From contig JAXLWK010000006.1 of assembly GCA_046328525.1 (NCBI GenBank), forward strand, positions 310,001 to 374,000: a stretch of DNA of 64,000 nucleotides. Direction: 5' to 3'. The notes under the pieces were generated by a model. That model searched no databases, was not told where the DNA came from, and saw only the letters and a program-made list of their open reading frames with translations. The DNA is from JBDHWG01 sp046328525. GTDB lineage: Bacteria; Chloroflexota; Anaerolineae; Epilineales; JAHCIE01. Position numbers and translations under genes: made by a program. How positions within the stretch are numbered: the first letter of the stretch is position 1; the number at the start of each line of letters is the position of its first letter. Below, one piece after another: positions 16,053 through 25,278 of the stretch.

Positions 16053-17489
<1,437 letters not shown>

Positions 17490-17591
17490 GCAATCTCCTC
17501 GCGGCAAAGGAAGGGCCTGGTGGTCCACGACCCATCTCAGGCCCGGTTGGCTTTTGAGGTCCTGCTACATATTATAGAACAGCTTCGCTGT

Positions 17592-17620
17592 TTGCGCGTC
17601 CTGAGGCTTTCGACTATACT
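17592..17620 (+). promoter_or_regulatory. Possible promoter of the TlpA cluster
   Basis: TTGCGC and TATACT are 17 bases apart, 40 bases before the first start codon. The divergent pyk promoter box lies about 20 bases away, so the two promoters are nearly back to back. Confidence 0.45.
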
Positions 17621-17660
17621 GACACAAATTGCTCTCGCGCCCAGCATCCAGGAGAACCCC

Positions 17661-17930
17661 ATGATAGATCCCAGGTCCGGCGAGCCTTCGCAAAGTGCGC
17701 CCAGTGACGGCGACAACCTGCACGAGGAGATGATCGAGGAACCCGTTCTAATCGGCGGCATGCCGCTGGAGGACTTCGTTCCGGAAGGCCATGCGCCGCA
17801 CGCGCCCACGGAAAGCGTGGGGACGCCGCCGGGTGGCAAGGGCTGTTTAGGGGTTCTTCTCCTCGTCGGCATCGCCGCCAGTGGCCTCCTTATTGCCATC
17901 ACCGCCAGCTCCTTCAGGAGAAACCGATGA
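17661..17930 (+). CDS. Small membrane-anchored protein (89 aa)
   Basis: The start is MIDPRSGEPSQSAPSDGD, preceded by CAGGAGAACCCC. A polar, acidic N-terminal part (about 1-60) is followed by one membrane helix (CLGVLLLVGIAASGLLIAITA) and a short basic tail FRRNR. It overlaps the TlpA-like gene by 4 bases (ATGA). Both proteins begin MIDP and share an E-P-x-x-x-G-x-MPL segment, so the small protein may descend from a duplicated N-terminus of its neighbour. It could partner the thioredoxin protein. Function unknown. Confidence 0.7.
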   Translation: MIDPRSGEPSQSAPSDGDNLHEEMIEEPVLIGGMPLEDFVPEGHAPHAPTESVGTPPGGKGCLGVLLLVGIAASGLLIAITASSFRRNR

Positions 17931-18823
17931 TTGACCCCGCCCCGCGTCCTGACGAGCCGACCGAGCCTATCCCCCAGGTTCCACCGCTGAACGAGCCAGT
18001 CGAGCCGACGACGGTCGGCGAGATGCCGCTCCAGCCGGGCGAGCCGCCGGCCGCGACCCAGGCCCCCGCCGAGATGGCGCAGACGCCCCTGCCGCCCGTC
18101 GAGCCGCCGCCCGCGCAGCCGCTCCCGCCTGTCGCACCGCCGGTGCAGGGCGCTGGCGCGCCGCCCCCGCGCCGCCGCAATACCTGGCTGTGGGCGCTTG
18201 TCGGATGCGCCGTCTTGCTCGTGTGCTGCATGTGCGTCGTCGGAGTGGGGACGACCGCGGCTGTGCTGAACCCGAGCAGCCCCTTCCGCCGCGCCCTGCC
18301 GACCACCCCGCCCCGCCCGGCTCAGCCGCAGCGCCCGTCGTCGGAAATTGAGCCCGCGCCTTCGGCTGCCGCGCCGAGCGACAACCCGGCGGTGAGCGCC
18401 GCGCCGGCCAACGGCTCGCCCGCGCTCGATTTCACGCTCAAGACCGTGGATGGCCAGGAGGTGCGCCTGAGCGACTTCCGCGGCCGCCCCGTCATCGTCA
18501 ACTTCTGGGCGACGTGGTGCGGGCCGTGCCAGATCGAGATGCCGATGCTGTCGAAGGCGGTCGAGCAGAACCAGGACAAGGGCCTGGTCGTCCTGGCCGT
18601 CAACCAGATGGAGCCGGTCAACACGGTCAAGTCGTGGATAGACAACAAGAAGTTCCCATTCACTGTCGTGATGGATTCCACCGGCCAGATCGGCCAGTCC
18701 TATCGCGTGCGCGCCTACCCCACGACGTACTTCGTGGACGCCGACGGCGTCGTGAAGAGCTGGCAGGTCGGCTCGCTGACCCAGGTGACCCTCGACCGCC
18801 ACCTGGCGAAGCTGTTCGAGTAG
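17927..18823 (+). CDS. Membrane-anchored TlpA-like thioredoxin
   Basis: The 298-residue protein has a Pro/Glu-rich N-terminus (1-85), one membrane helix (about 88-112), a Pro/Ala linker and a C-terminal thioredoxin domain (about 160-298). The active site is W197-C198-G-P-C201 in VNFWATWCGPCQIEMPML. ALDFTLKTVDGQEVRLSDFRGRPVIV is the AhpC/TSA-Redoxin start typical of TlpA/ResA, and YPTTYFVDADGVV carries the cis-Pro. It should reduce disulfides outside the membrane, for example in cytochrome c or copper-site maturation; cupredoxin clients occur elsewhere in this window. Translation is coupled to the small gene upstream. Confidence 0.9.
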   Translation: MIDPAPRPDEPTEPIPQVPPLNEPVEPTTVGEMPLQPGEPPAATQAPAEMAQTPLPPVEPPPAQPLPPVAPPVQGAGAPPPRRRNTWLWALVGCAVLLVCCMCVVGVGTTAAVLNPSSPFRRALPTTPPRPAQPQRPSSEIEPAPSAAAPSDNPAVSAAPANGSPALDFTLKTVDGQEVRLSDFRGRPVIVNFWATWCGPCQIEMPMLSKAVEQNQDKGLVVLAVNQMEPVNTVKSWIDNKKFPFTVVMDSTGQIGQSYRVRAYPTTYFVDADGVVKSWQVGSLTQVTLDRHLAKLFE

Positions 18824-18854
18824 GCGCAGCGCCAACAGAAACCGCACGAAGATC

Positions 18855-19637
18855 ATGTACGAACAGTATGCCGAGGTCTTCGCCGCGTCGTCGGGCCACC
18901 GCGAGTATAACGCGCGGCTGGCGGCGTTCCTGCCCGATTTCCTGGCGCGCATGGGCGAGACGCCGACAACGATCCTGGATGTGGCGTGCGGCGTGGGTGA
19001 CCTGGCGCTCGGGCTGGCGCAGCGGGGCTATGCCGTGACCGCCGTGGACCTGGCGCCGGCCATGGTTGCCATCGCGCGGGAGAAGGCGGCGGACGCCGGC
19101 CTCGCGGCGGCGTTCGAGGTGGCCGACATGCGCGCGCTGCCCTATCGCGACACCTTCGACCTGGCGCTGTGCTTCGGTGACAGCCTGAACTACATGCTGA
19201 CGCCGGCGGACGTGCGCAAGGCGCTGACTTCGATGTACCGCGCGCTGCGGCCGGGCGGCCTGGTCATCTTCGATGTCCTGACGGCGTCGGCCATCGAGAC
19301 ATTCTACGCGGGCGAGGCGTACATCCTTCAGAACACGGACGACGTGTTCGAGGCGCACGAGAACGACTACAACCCCGATACCCAGGTCGGGACGCTGACC
19401 GTGACGGCGTTCGTGCGCCGCCCGGACGGCGCATTCGAGCGCGTCCGCGAGACGCACTACCAGCGCGGCTACCCGCCGGAAGCCGTGGATCGCTGGGTCG
19501 CCCGCGTCGGTTTCGTCGAGCCGACCTGGTTCACCGACTGGGAGATCGCCGACACGTTGGAGGATGACAGTGGCGAGGCGACGCGCGTCTTCTGCCTCGC
19601 CCGCCGCCCGCTCGCGGAGAAAGCCGTCAAGGCGTGA
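18855..19637 (+). CDS. Class I SAM-dependent methyltransferase
   Basis: The 260-residue protein has motif I ILDVACGVGDLALGLAQRG, motif post-I VTAVDLAPAMV, the acidic VADMRALP, and LALCFGDSLNYML with ALRPGGLVIFDVL. This places it among the small-molecule methyltransferases related to UbiE and TylM1-like enzymes. The C-terminal part (about 155-250) contains a beta region typical of that branch. The substrate cannot be told. It overlaps the sugar isomerase gene by 4 bases and follows the thioredoxin gene by 31, so they may be cotranscribed. Confidence 0.88.
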   Translation: MYEQYAEVFAASSGHREYNARLAAFLPDFLARMGETPTTILDVACGVGDLALGLAQRGYAVTAVDLAPAMVAIAREKAADAGLAAAFEVADMRALPYRDTFDLALCFGDSLNYMLTPADVRKALTSMYRALRPGGLVIFDVLTASAIETFYAGEAYILQNTDDVFEAHENDYNPDTQVGTLTVTAFVRRPDGAFERVRETHYQRGYPPEAVDRWVARVGFVEPTWFTDWEIADTLEDDSGEATRVFCLARRPLAEKAVKA

Positions 19638-20434
19638 CGGCCGGGTTCCCGCGTGGGACGGTCGGCCTCTCGACGGCGGCCCTCTACCCCCACACGGCGA
19701 CGGAGGACGGGCTGCGCGTGGCGGCTGAGGCGGGCTTTGGTGTGGTCGAGGTGTTCTTGCAGACGGTCGGGGAGTACCACCCGCGTTTCCTGGCCGAGCT
19801 TCAGTCGCGTTCCGCCGACCTGGACGCCCAGGTGTACGCCATTCACGTGCACTCGCGTCACTACTCTTTCTGGGCGCCGTATCGCCGGCAGCGCGAGGAG
19901 GCAGCGGCGTTGTTTGCGGAGGTCGTCCACATGGCGGCGAGCCTGGGCGCGGTGTGCATTGACTGGCACGGCCTGCGCGCCGTCGAGGCCGAGACAGTCA
20001 GCGTCGCCGAGTTCTTCGAGGTCGCCGGGGCGCTAGGGGAGCGGGCGGCGGACAGCGGCGTGGTGCTGAGCATCGAGAACGTGAGCCACTGCTGGATGCG
20101 CGGCGCGGCCGAGATCGAGCGCGTGCGGCAGGCGCAGCTGCCCGTCGGCTTCACCTTCGATCCGTTCCAGGCAAGCGAGGCCGGCGTGGATCCGCTGGCG
20201 GTGGTAGCGGCGATGGGCGACGGCCTGACCAACGTCCACGTGAGCGACTACGCCCCCGGCCGCCGCCACCTGCCCGTCGGCGAGGGCGTCCTGGACTGGC
20301 CGGCGCTGCTCGGAGCGATTGACGCGACGGGCTACGGCGGGCCGCTGTTCCTCGAAGCGCCGCAGACGGACCCGGCGTCGTTCGTGCGCCAGCGCCAGTT
20401 TCTGGCGCAAGTCCTGCCGGTACAGAAGTCCTGA
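19634..20434 (+). CDS. Sugar phosphate isomerase/epimerase-like TIM barrel
   Basis: The 266-residue protein starts with GTG inside the stop of the methyltransferase gene. It matches the AP-endonuclease-2 fold shared by xylose isomerase-like and inosose dehydratase-like proteins. Metal ligands are visible as LSIENVSH (Glu), FTFDPFQ (Asp), NVHVSDYAPGRRHLPVGEGVLDW (His, Asp) and PLFLEAP (Glu). It probably isomerises or epimerises a sugar or sugar phosphate. An endonuclease IV role is less likely, because nuclease-specific loops are not evident. Confidence 0.82.
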   Translation: MTAGFPRGTVGLSTAALYPHTATEDGLRVAAEAGFGVVEVFLQTVGEYHPRFLAELQSRSADLDAQVYAIHVHSRHYSFWAPYRRQREEAAALFAEVVHMAASLGAVCIDWHGLRAVEAETVSVAEFFEVAGALGERAADSGVVLSIENVSHCWMRGAAEIERVRQAQLPVGFTFDPFQASEAGVDPLAVVAAMGDGLTNVHVSDYAPGRRHLPVGEGVLDWPALLGAIDATGYGGPLFLEAPQTDPASFVRQRQFLAQVLPVQKS

Positions 20435-20462
20435 GTTGGGTGCGGGAGTATGGAGGCAGCAC

Positions 20463-20675
20463 ATGGACAATACTTACACAGCTGTGGTTAAGCAAGACAA
20501 TGGCTGGTGGATCGGCTGGATCGAGGAAGTACCAGGCGTCAACTGCCAGGAAGCGTCGCGCGAGGAACTGCTAGAGACGCTGCGCATTACCCTCCTGGAG
20601 GCGCTTGAGTTCAACCGTCAAGAGGCTCGCCAGGCAGCCGGACAGGACTACGAAGAAGAACGCATTGCAGTATGA
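20463..20675 (+). CDS. HicB-like antitoxin
   Basis: The start is MDNTYTAVVKQDNGWW, preceded by GGAGGCAGCAC. The 70-residue protein is the short form of HicB: a degenerate RNase H-like fold (TAVVKQDNGWWIGWIEEVPGVNCQEASREELLETL) without a C-terminal DNA-binding domain. It overlaps the HicA gene by 4 bases, and the order B-A occurs in many such pairs. HicB neutralises the HicA mRNA interferase. Without a DNA-binding domain, autoregulation would need another factor. Confidence 0.85.
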   Translation: MDNTYTAVVKQDNGWWIGWIEEVPGVNCQEASREELLETLRITLLEALEFNRQEARQAAGQDYEEERIAV

Positions 20676-20860
20676 AGCGTCGAGAGTTTCTGCGCTATTT
20701 ACAGCGTCACGGCTGTGAGTTGTTGCGGGAGGGATCGCGGCACTCCTGGTGGCATAATCCGGAACTCAATACGCGATCTGCTGTTCCAAGGCATACCGAA
20801 ATCAACGATGATCTCGCCCGGAAGATATGCAAAGACCTCGGCATACCTGTTATCAAATGA
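20672..20860 (+). CDS. HicA-like mRNA interferase toxin
   Basis: The 62-residue protein has the HicA double-stranded-RNA-binding-like fold: MKRREFLRYLQRHGCELLR, a catalytic-loop His in EGSRHSWWHN, the conserved AVPRHTEI, and a final helix LARKICKDLGI. It cleaves mRNA to arrest growth when not bound by HicB. The start codon overlaps the HicB stop (ATGA). The length is complete for the family, so the module looks functional. Confidence 0.87.
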   Translation: MKRREFLRYLQRHGCELLREGSRHSWWHNPELNTRSAVPRHTEINDDLARKICKDLGIPVIK

Positions 20861-20896
20861 CACTATCCAGCCCTGTGATTTGCTGGAGGAGGCGCT

Positions 20897-21508
20897 ATGC
20901 CAAACGTTTATCATGAAGGCCGCAGTGTCAGCTACGCGCAATTCTACACCGGCCCTGTCCCCGTGCTGTTCCTTGCCCGCGCCGACGATTTCTGGCACAA
21001 GGTGGCGAAGCTCATGCCCTGGGACTACTACAGCGTCGCCCTGACGTGGCCGGACAGCGAAGCGCGCCTGGCCGAGAACGTGTTCACGTTCGCCGACGGC
21101 ATGCAGATGAAGAAGCTCCACCTCGTCGGCCACGCCGACGGGGGCCGCGCCGCCGTTCGCGCCGCGATTGCGCAGCCCGACCGCATCACCTCGCTGACGC
21201 TGCTCGCGCCCTTCGCCGGTGCGCGGAGCCTCAACGACGCCCTGCCGTGGCAGGCGGTGCAGGGGCTGAAGTCGCCGACGCTGCTCCTGGAGCCGGCGAG
21301 CGCCAGCCAGAACATGCAGATCGCCGACGACCGCCTGGTGAACAGCCTGGTCAACGTTCAGCCGGAGATCGTGAACGACTACCGCGAGCCGCTAAGCGAT
21401 GACCTGGCGCGCCGCCTGGCGTCCACCATCGTCCTGCACCTGGTGCGCGGCTACGCCGGCATCAGCACGCGGGGCGTGCTGGACATCCAGCGCCAGCCGC
21501 TCCAGTAA
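20897..21508 (+). CDS. Alpha/beta-hydrolase-fold protein without nucleophile Ser
   Basis: The 203-residue protein has the fold's order: PVLFLARADDFW, a strand before KKLHLVGHADGGRAAVRAA, and SLTLLAPFAG. At the nucleophile elbow the usual G-x-S-x-G is GHADG: residue 80 is Ala, followed by Asp 81. The codons read CAC GCC GAC GGG. The C-terminal region is short, and a catalytic His is uncertain. It is probably an inactive hydrolase relative, perhaps binding a ligand. The ATG has CTGGAGGAGGCGCT upstream. It ends 4 bases before lutA, so it belongs to the lactate operon. Confidence 0.75.
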   Translation: MPNVYHEGRSVSYAQFYTGPVPVLFLARADDFWHKVAKLMPWDYYSVALTWPDSEARLAENVFTFADGMQMKKLHLVGHADGGRAAVRAAIAQPDRITSLTLLAPFAGARSLNDALPWQAVQGLKSPTLLLEPASASQNMQIADDRLVNSLVNVQPEIVNDYREPLSDDLARRLASTIVLHLVRGYAGISTRGVLDIQRQPLQ

Positions 21509-21512
21509 CGTT

Positions 21513-22247
21513 ATGCGCGTTGCCCTGTTCATCTCGTGTCTGACCGATACCTTTCTCCCCCAGGTCGGCGAGGACACTGTCCGCATCCTGCGCCGTCTCG
21601 GCGTCGAGGTCACGTTCCCACGCGGCCAGACGTGCTGCGGCCAGCCCTCCTTCAACAGCGGCTACCACCGCGACGCCCAGGACCTCGCCCGCCACTTCAT
21701 CGAGGTGTTCGAGGGCAGCGAGGCCATTGTGACGCCGGCCGGCTCGTGCGCCACGATGGTGCGCAAGGAGTACGTCGGCCTGTTCCAGCACGACCCGCGC
21801 TGGCAGCGCCGCGCCCAGGCCGTCGCCGCGCGTACCTACGAGCTGAGTGAGTTCCTGGTGGATGTCCTCGGCGTCGAGGATGTCGGCGCGACGTGGCCGG
21901 GCCGCGTGAGCTACCACGACGCCTGCCACGCCTTGCGCAGCCTCGGCGTCCGCGAGCAGCCGCGCCGCCTGCTCGGCCATGTCCGCGGCCTGGAACTTGT
22001 CGAGATGACGCGCTCGGACTGGTGCTGCGGCTTCGGCGGCAGCTTCGCCGTGCGCATGCCCGACATCTCCGGCGCGATGCTCCAGGAGAAGATCACGCGC
22101 ATCGCGGCGGCGGGCGCGCCGACCGTCGTGACCACCGACGCCGGCTGCATCATGAACATCGGCGGCGGGCTGCGCAAGCTCGGCCTGCCATTCCAGGTGG
22201 TGCACCTGGCGACAATCCTGGCCCAGACCGAGGCGAGCCATGGCTGA
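21513..22247 (+). CDS. lutA: Lactate utilization protein A (CCG-domain Fe-S subunit)
   Basis: The 244-residue protein has two CCG domains: CLTDTFLPQVG followed by GQTCCGQPSFNSGY, and YHDACHALRSLGVREQPRRLL followed by SDWCCGFGGSFAV. These bind Fe-S or related cofactors in LutA and heterodisulfide-reductase relatives. LutA, LutB and LutC together oxidise L-lactate to pyruvate in the cytoplasm. The gene overlaps lutB by 8 bases. Identification rests on the motif order and the downstream lutB and lutC. Confidence 0.93.
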   Translation: MRVALFISCLTDTFLPQVGEDTVRILRRLGVEVTFPRGQTCCGQPSFNSGYHRDAQDLARHFIEVFEGSEAIVTPAGSCATMVRKEYVGLFQHDPRWQRRAQAVAARTYELSEFLVDVLGVEDVGATWPGRVSYHDACHALRSLGVREQPRRLLGHVRGLELVEMTRSDWCCGFGGSFAVRMPDISGAMLQEKITRIAAAGAPTVVTTDAGCIMNIGGGLRKLGLPFQVVHLATILAQTEASHG

Positions 22248-23697
22248 GCACGGCTACCCTAGCCAGCCGTTCCCCGTGCGCGTCCGCGACGCCCTCGCCA
22301 AGCCGTCCCTCGGCCGGGCGCTGGACCGCGCCACGCAGCGCTTCTACTTCGGGCGCATCCTGACCTGGAAAGAGCTGGGCGACTACGAGACGGCCCGACA
22401 CACGGCCCGCGCTGCCCGCCGCCGCGCCGTGGATCACCTGGACGAGTCGCTGCAACGCCTGGCGGAGAACGTCGCGGCGAACGGCGGTCACGTCCACTGG
22501 GCAGCCGACGCCGCCGAAGCCAACGCCATCGTCCTCGACATCTGCCGCGCAGCCAACGCCCGCGTCGTCACCAAGTCCAAGTCCATGCTCACCGAGGAAA
22601 TCGCCCTCAACGACGCCCTCGAAGCGGCGGGCATCGCCGTCGTCGAGACCGACTTGGGCGAGTGGATCATCCAACTCGCCGGCGAGACGCCGAGCCACAT
22701 CATCGCCCCGGCCATCCACAAGACCAAGGCCGAGGTCGCCGAGCTGTTCAGCCGCGTCCTCGGCCGCCCCGTCTCACCCGACGCCAGCATCCCGGAGCTG
22801 ACGCGCATCGCCCGCGAGCAGCTCCGCCAGCGCTTCCTCGACGCCGACGTGGGCATCTCCGGCGTCAACTTCGCCATCGCCGAGACCGGCACGGTCAGCA
22901 TCGTCACCAACGAGGGCAACGGGCGCTACGTGACCGGCCTGCCCCGCGTGCACGTCGCCATGATGGGCGCGGAGAAGGTCATCGGGACGTGGGAGGAGTG
23001 GGCGGCGACGCTCAAGATGCTCACGCGCTCGGCGACCGGCCAGCTCATCTCCTCCTACGTGAGCACCGTCAGCGGCCCCCGCCGCCCTGACGACGCCGAC
23101 GGGCCGGAGGAGTTCCACCTGGTCATCCTCGACAACGGGCGCAGCCGCATCCTCGGCACGACGTTCCGCGAGGCGCTGCTGTGCATCCGCTGCGCGGCGT
23201 GCCTCAACGCCTGTCCGGTCTACCACGAGATCGGCGGCCACGCCTACGGCGGCGTCTACACCGGCCCCATCGGCGCGGTGCTCAGTCCGCTGCTGTTCGA
23301 CTTCGACCGCTTCAAGGAGTTGCCCCACGCGTCGAGCTTGTGCGGGGCGTGCCGCGACGCCTGCCCGGTGGAGATTGACCTGCCCCGCATGCTGGTGGAG
23401 CTGCGGCGCATCGAGGCCGAAGGCGAGGACGGCGAGCGGCCCCGCGCCCCGTGGACCGAGCGCGCCCTGTTCGCCCTGTACCGCCTCGGCGCGCAGACGC
23501 CGGCGCTGTACAACCTGGCGGCGTGGGGGCGGGCAATTCTAAAACCGTTCGCGAAGGGCGAGCAAGTTCCCGACGCGCCGCTGCCGGTTCTGGACGGCTG
23601 GACGAAGTACCGCGACTTCCCGCTGCCCGCCGCCGAGCCGTTCCACGCCCGCTGGGATCACCTCGCCGTCGAGCCGGCGAGAGACATGGAACGCTAG
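22240..23697 (+). CDS. lutB: Lactate utilization protein B (LUD domain and ferredoxin motifs)
   Basis: The 485-residue protein has an N-terminal LUD domain (about 70-310; VTKSKSMLTEEIALNDALE and NFAIAETGTVSIVTNEGNGR are strong landmarks). A pair of 4Fe-4S motifs follows: CIRCAACLNACPVY and CGACRDACPVEIDLPRML. This is the LutB electron-transfer subunit of lactate oxidation. The C-terminal helical region, ending near KYRDFPLPAAEPFHARW, is typical. The gene runs into a dispersed inverted repeat at its stop codon. Confidence 0.94.
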   Translation: MAEHGYPSQPFPVRVRDALAKPSLGRALDRATQRFYFGRILTWKELGDYETARHTARAARRRAVDHLDESLQRLAENVAANGGHVHWAADAAEANAIVLDICRAANARVVTKSKSMLTEEIALNDALEAAGIAVVETDLGEWIIQLAGETPSHIIAPAIHKTKAEVAELFSRVLGRPVSPDASIPELTRIAREQLRQRFLDADVGISGVNFAIAETGTVSIVTNEGNGRYVTGLPRVHVAMMGAEKVIGTWEEWAATLKMLTRSATGQLISSYVSTVSGPRRPDDADGPEEFHLVILDNGRSRILGTTFREALLCIRCAACLNACPVYHEIGGHAYGGVYTGPIGAVLSPLLFDFDRFKELPHASSLCGACRDACPVEIDLPRMLVELRRIEAEGEDGERPRAPWTERALFALYRLGAQTPALYNLAAWGRAILKPFAKGEQVPDAPLPVLDGWTKYRDFPLPAAEPFHARWDHLAVEPARDMER

Positions 23698-23777
23698 GGC
23701 GCAAGGGCGCAAAGACGCAAAGGGAGATGAATCTTCAGCTTCTTGGCGGCCTTGCGTCTTTGCGCCTTTGCGTTTCA
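23690..23777. repeat. Inverted repeat of the gcaaaggcgcaaag type (lutB-lutC gap)
   Basis: AAGACGCAAAGG-type units on the left are mirrored by CTTTGCGCCTTTGCGTTTC on the right, around a short centre CTTCAGCTTCTTGGC. It begins at the lutB stop codon and lies inside the lut operon. Similar elements lie near 29020, 30096 and 57621. Confidence 0.75.
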
Positions 23778-23805
23778 ATCGATTTCATAGGGAGACGTTC
23801 AACGC

Positions 23806-24522
23806 ATGACGACAACACGGGCGCAGTTTCTACAGCGCGTGCGGCAGGCGCGGCAGGCGTGGCGCTGGCCGTGGAACCCCGGCGCGGACCTGCACCCGGC
23901 CCCGCCCACCGACGCCGTCCCACCCCTGGATGAGCTGGCCGCGAAGTTTGCCATGGCGCTGACCGCCGTTGGCGGCGCCGTGCGCTGGGCGGACACTGAC
24001 GCCGCGATCCTGGCGGCGGTGATGGAGCTTCTCCCGCGTGTCGCCGCGCCCTCGGTCATCGTCACCCGCCACCCGGACGCCCTTCCCCTCGCCGCGCCTC
24101 TCTCGGACGCCGGCTACGCTGTCACCGTCGTGGGCTTCGAGCCGGGGACGGCCCCGTCCGCTAACGCGCGGCGGGCGCAGCGCGAGGTCATGGCGCACGC
24201 CGACGTCGTCCTGAGCGGCGCCGACTACGCCATCGCCGAGACGGGCACGCTGGCGATGCTGGCCGGGCGGCACAACCCCCGTGTGGCGACCCTGCTGCCG
24301 CCCATCCACATCGCCGTCCTCGACCCGGCTCGTCTCCTGCCGACGATGCCGCACCTCGTCGCCCGTTTCAAGGCCGACCACGTGCGCGAGGGCCGCCCCG
24401 ACATCAGCGGCCTGACGTTCATCAGCGGGCCGAGCCGCACGGGCGACATCGAGCAGACGCTGTCTGTCGGCGTTCACGGCCCCGGCGAAGTCACCGTGAT
24501 CCTCCGCCACCCCGCTCCCTGA
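23806..24522 (+). CDS. lutC: Lactate utilization protein C (LUD domain)
   Basis: The 238-residue protein is a LUD-domain protein with the landmarks VVLSGADYAIAETGTLAML, LLPPIHIAVLDPARLLPTM and LTFISGPSRTGDIEQTLSVGVHGPGEVTVIL. It is the third subunit of the lactate-oxidising complex. It is separated from lutB by 108 bases containing an inverted repeat, but the same strand and order make cotranscription likely. Confidence 0.93.
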   Translation: MTTTRAQFLQRVRQARQAWRWPWNPGADLHPAPPTDAVPPLDELAAKFAMALTAVGGAVRWADTDAAILAAVMELLPRVAAPSVIVTRHPDALPLAAPLSDAGYAVTVVGFEPGTAPSANARRAQREVMAHADVVLSGADYAIAETGTLAMLAGRHNPRVATLLPPIHIAVLDPARLLPTMPHLVARFKADHVREGRPDISGLTFISGPSRTGDIEQTLSVGVHGPGEVTVILRHPAP

Positions 24523-24590
24523 GAAAGAGTTGAAACGCCAAGGCGCAGAGAACGTTTCGTCTCAGCAAAGAGACCCCCCACTGCCCTGCT

Positions 24591-24786
24591 GGCATATTAC
24601 ACGTGAGGCGGCGATAACACCGCTCCGCGAGCGTCCGCCGTGGCGTGAACACCACGGCTACAAATGAAAGCCCGAGGGGCTTCAGAGACACACCCTAGCC
24701 CCTTGGGCTTCCATTTTGTAGCGGCGGTCTTCAGGCCGCCGCGAGCGTGCGGGACGACAAAACGCACATCGCATGTGTAACACACC
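24591..24786. mobile_element. 196-bp MITE-like element, copy 1
   Basis: The ends form an imperfect terminal inverted repeat: GGCATATTACACGTG on the left and, on the other strand, GGTGTGTTACACATG on the right (11 of 15). The interior is almost the same as the element at 57701-57896 read on the opposite strand, including CGGCGGCCTGAAGACCGCCG and AAGCCCAAGGGGCTAGG. Both copies are 196 bp. The right end is one base from the stop codon of the DinB-like gene. The element has no coding capacity. Confidence 0.7.
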
Positions 24787-24787
24787 A

Positions 24788-25255
24788 CTACCTATCTGAG
24801 GCACGAAAGAGCGTTTCCATCTCCCCGCAATGCTCTTCCTCGTGCTCGACCTGGTAGATAAGCTCATGCAGCATGGAGACTGTGCCCCGGGTCTCATGCA
24901 CACCGGCCCGCTGCCAGTCATCGGGCGCGAGCCGGCGCAGGACGCTGACCAGCTCCGCGCGACGCATCGCAAACACGTGCAGGCTTGACGGGAAATCGGC
25001 GGCAACGTAACCGGCGACATCTGCCCAGCGGTGCTCGTCGTACGCGGGCAGGGGCGGATTGTCGCGCACAAGCATCCCATAATACCGGTAGGCCATGATA
25101 TCATCGCTGGCCCGGACGTGCGCCAGGATGTCGGCAGCCGACCAGCCGCCTGACGCCGCGACCTGGCGCAAGGCCGCCTCACTCTGACCCGCCACGGCGC
25201 GGGCGATTCGGTCGGGGACCATCGCCAATCGGTTGACCCACTCTTGTGCGTTCAT
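24788..25255 (-). CDS. DinB/DfsB-family protein
   Basis: The 155-residue protein is a predicted four-helix bundle of the DinB superfamily. Candidate metal ligands are His in SAADILAHVRASDD and the His residues of HELIYQVEHEEEHCGEM, matching the usual three-His pattern. Members include thiol-dependent hydrolases or transferases and DNA-damage-induced proteins of unclear role. The ATG is preceded by GAGGGAGGAGCG. It follows the NB-ARC regulator gene by 23 bases on the same strand and is probably in its operon. Its C-terminus ends at the boundary of a 196-bp repeat element. Confidence 0.85.
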   Translation of the reverse strand: MNAQEWVNRLAMVPDRIARAVAGQSEAALRQVAASGGWSAADILAHVRASDDIMAYRYYGMLVRDNPPLPAYDEHRWADVAGYVAADFPSSLHVFAMRRAELVSVLRRLAPDDWQRAGVHETRGTVSMLHELIYQVEHEEEHCGEMETLFRASDR

Positions 25256-25278
25256 CGCTCCTCCCTCCCATCAGCCTG

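Noticed and set aside
17537..18952. Minus-strand open frame of about 471 codons
   Set aside because: Antisense to the TlpA-like gene and the start of the methyltransferase; no ribosome site or domain.
24682..25182. Minus-strand frame running into the 196-bp element
   Set aside because: It overlaps the DinB-like gene in another frame and its end is entirely repeat sequence.
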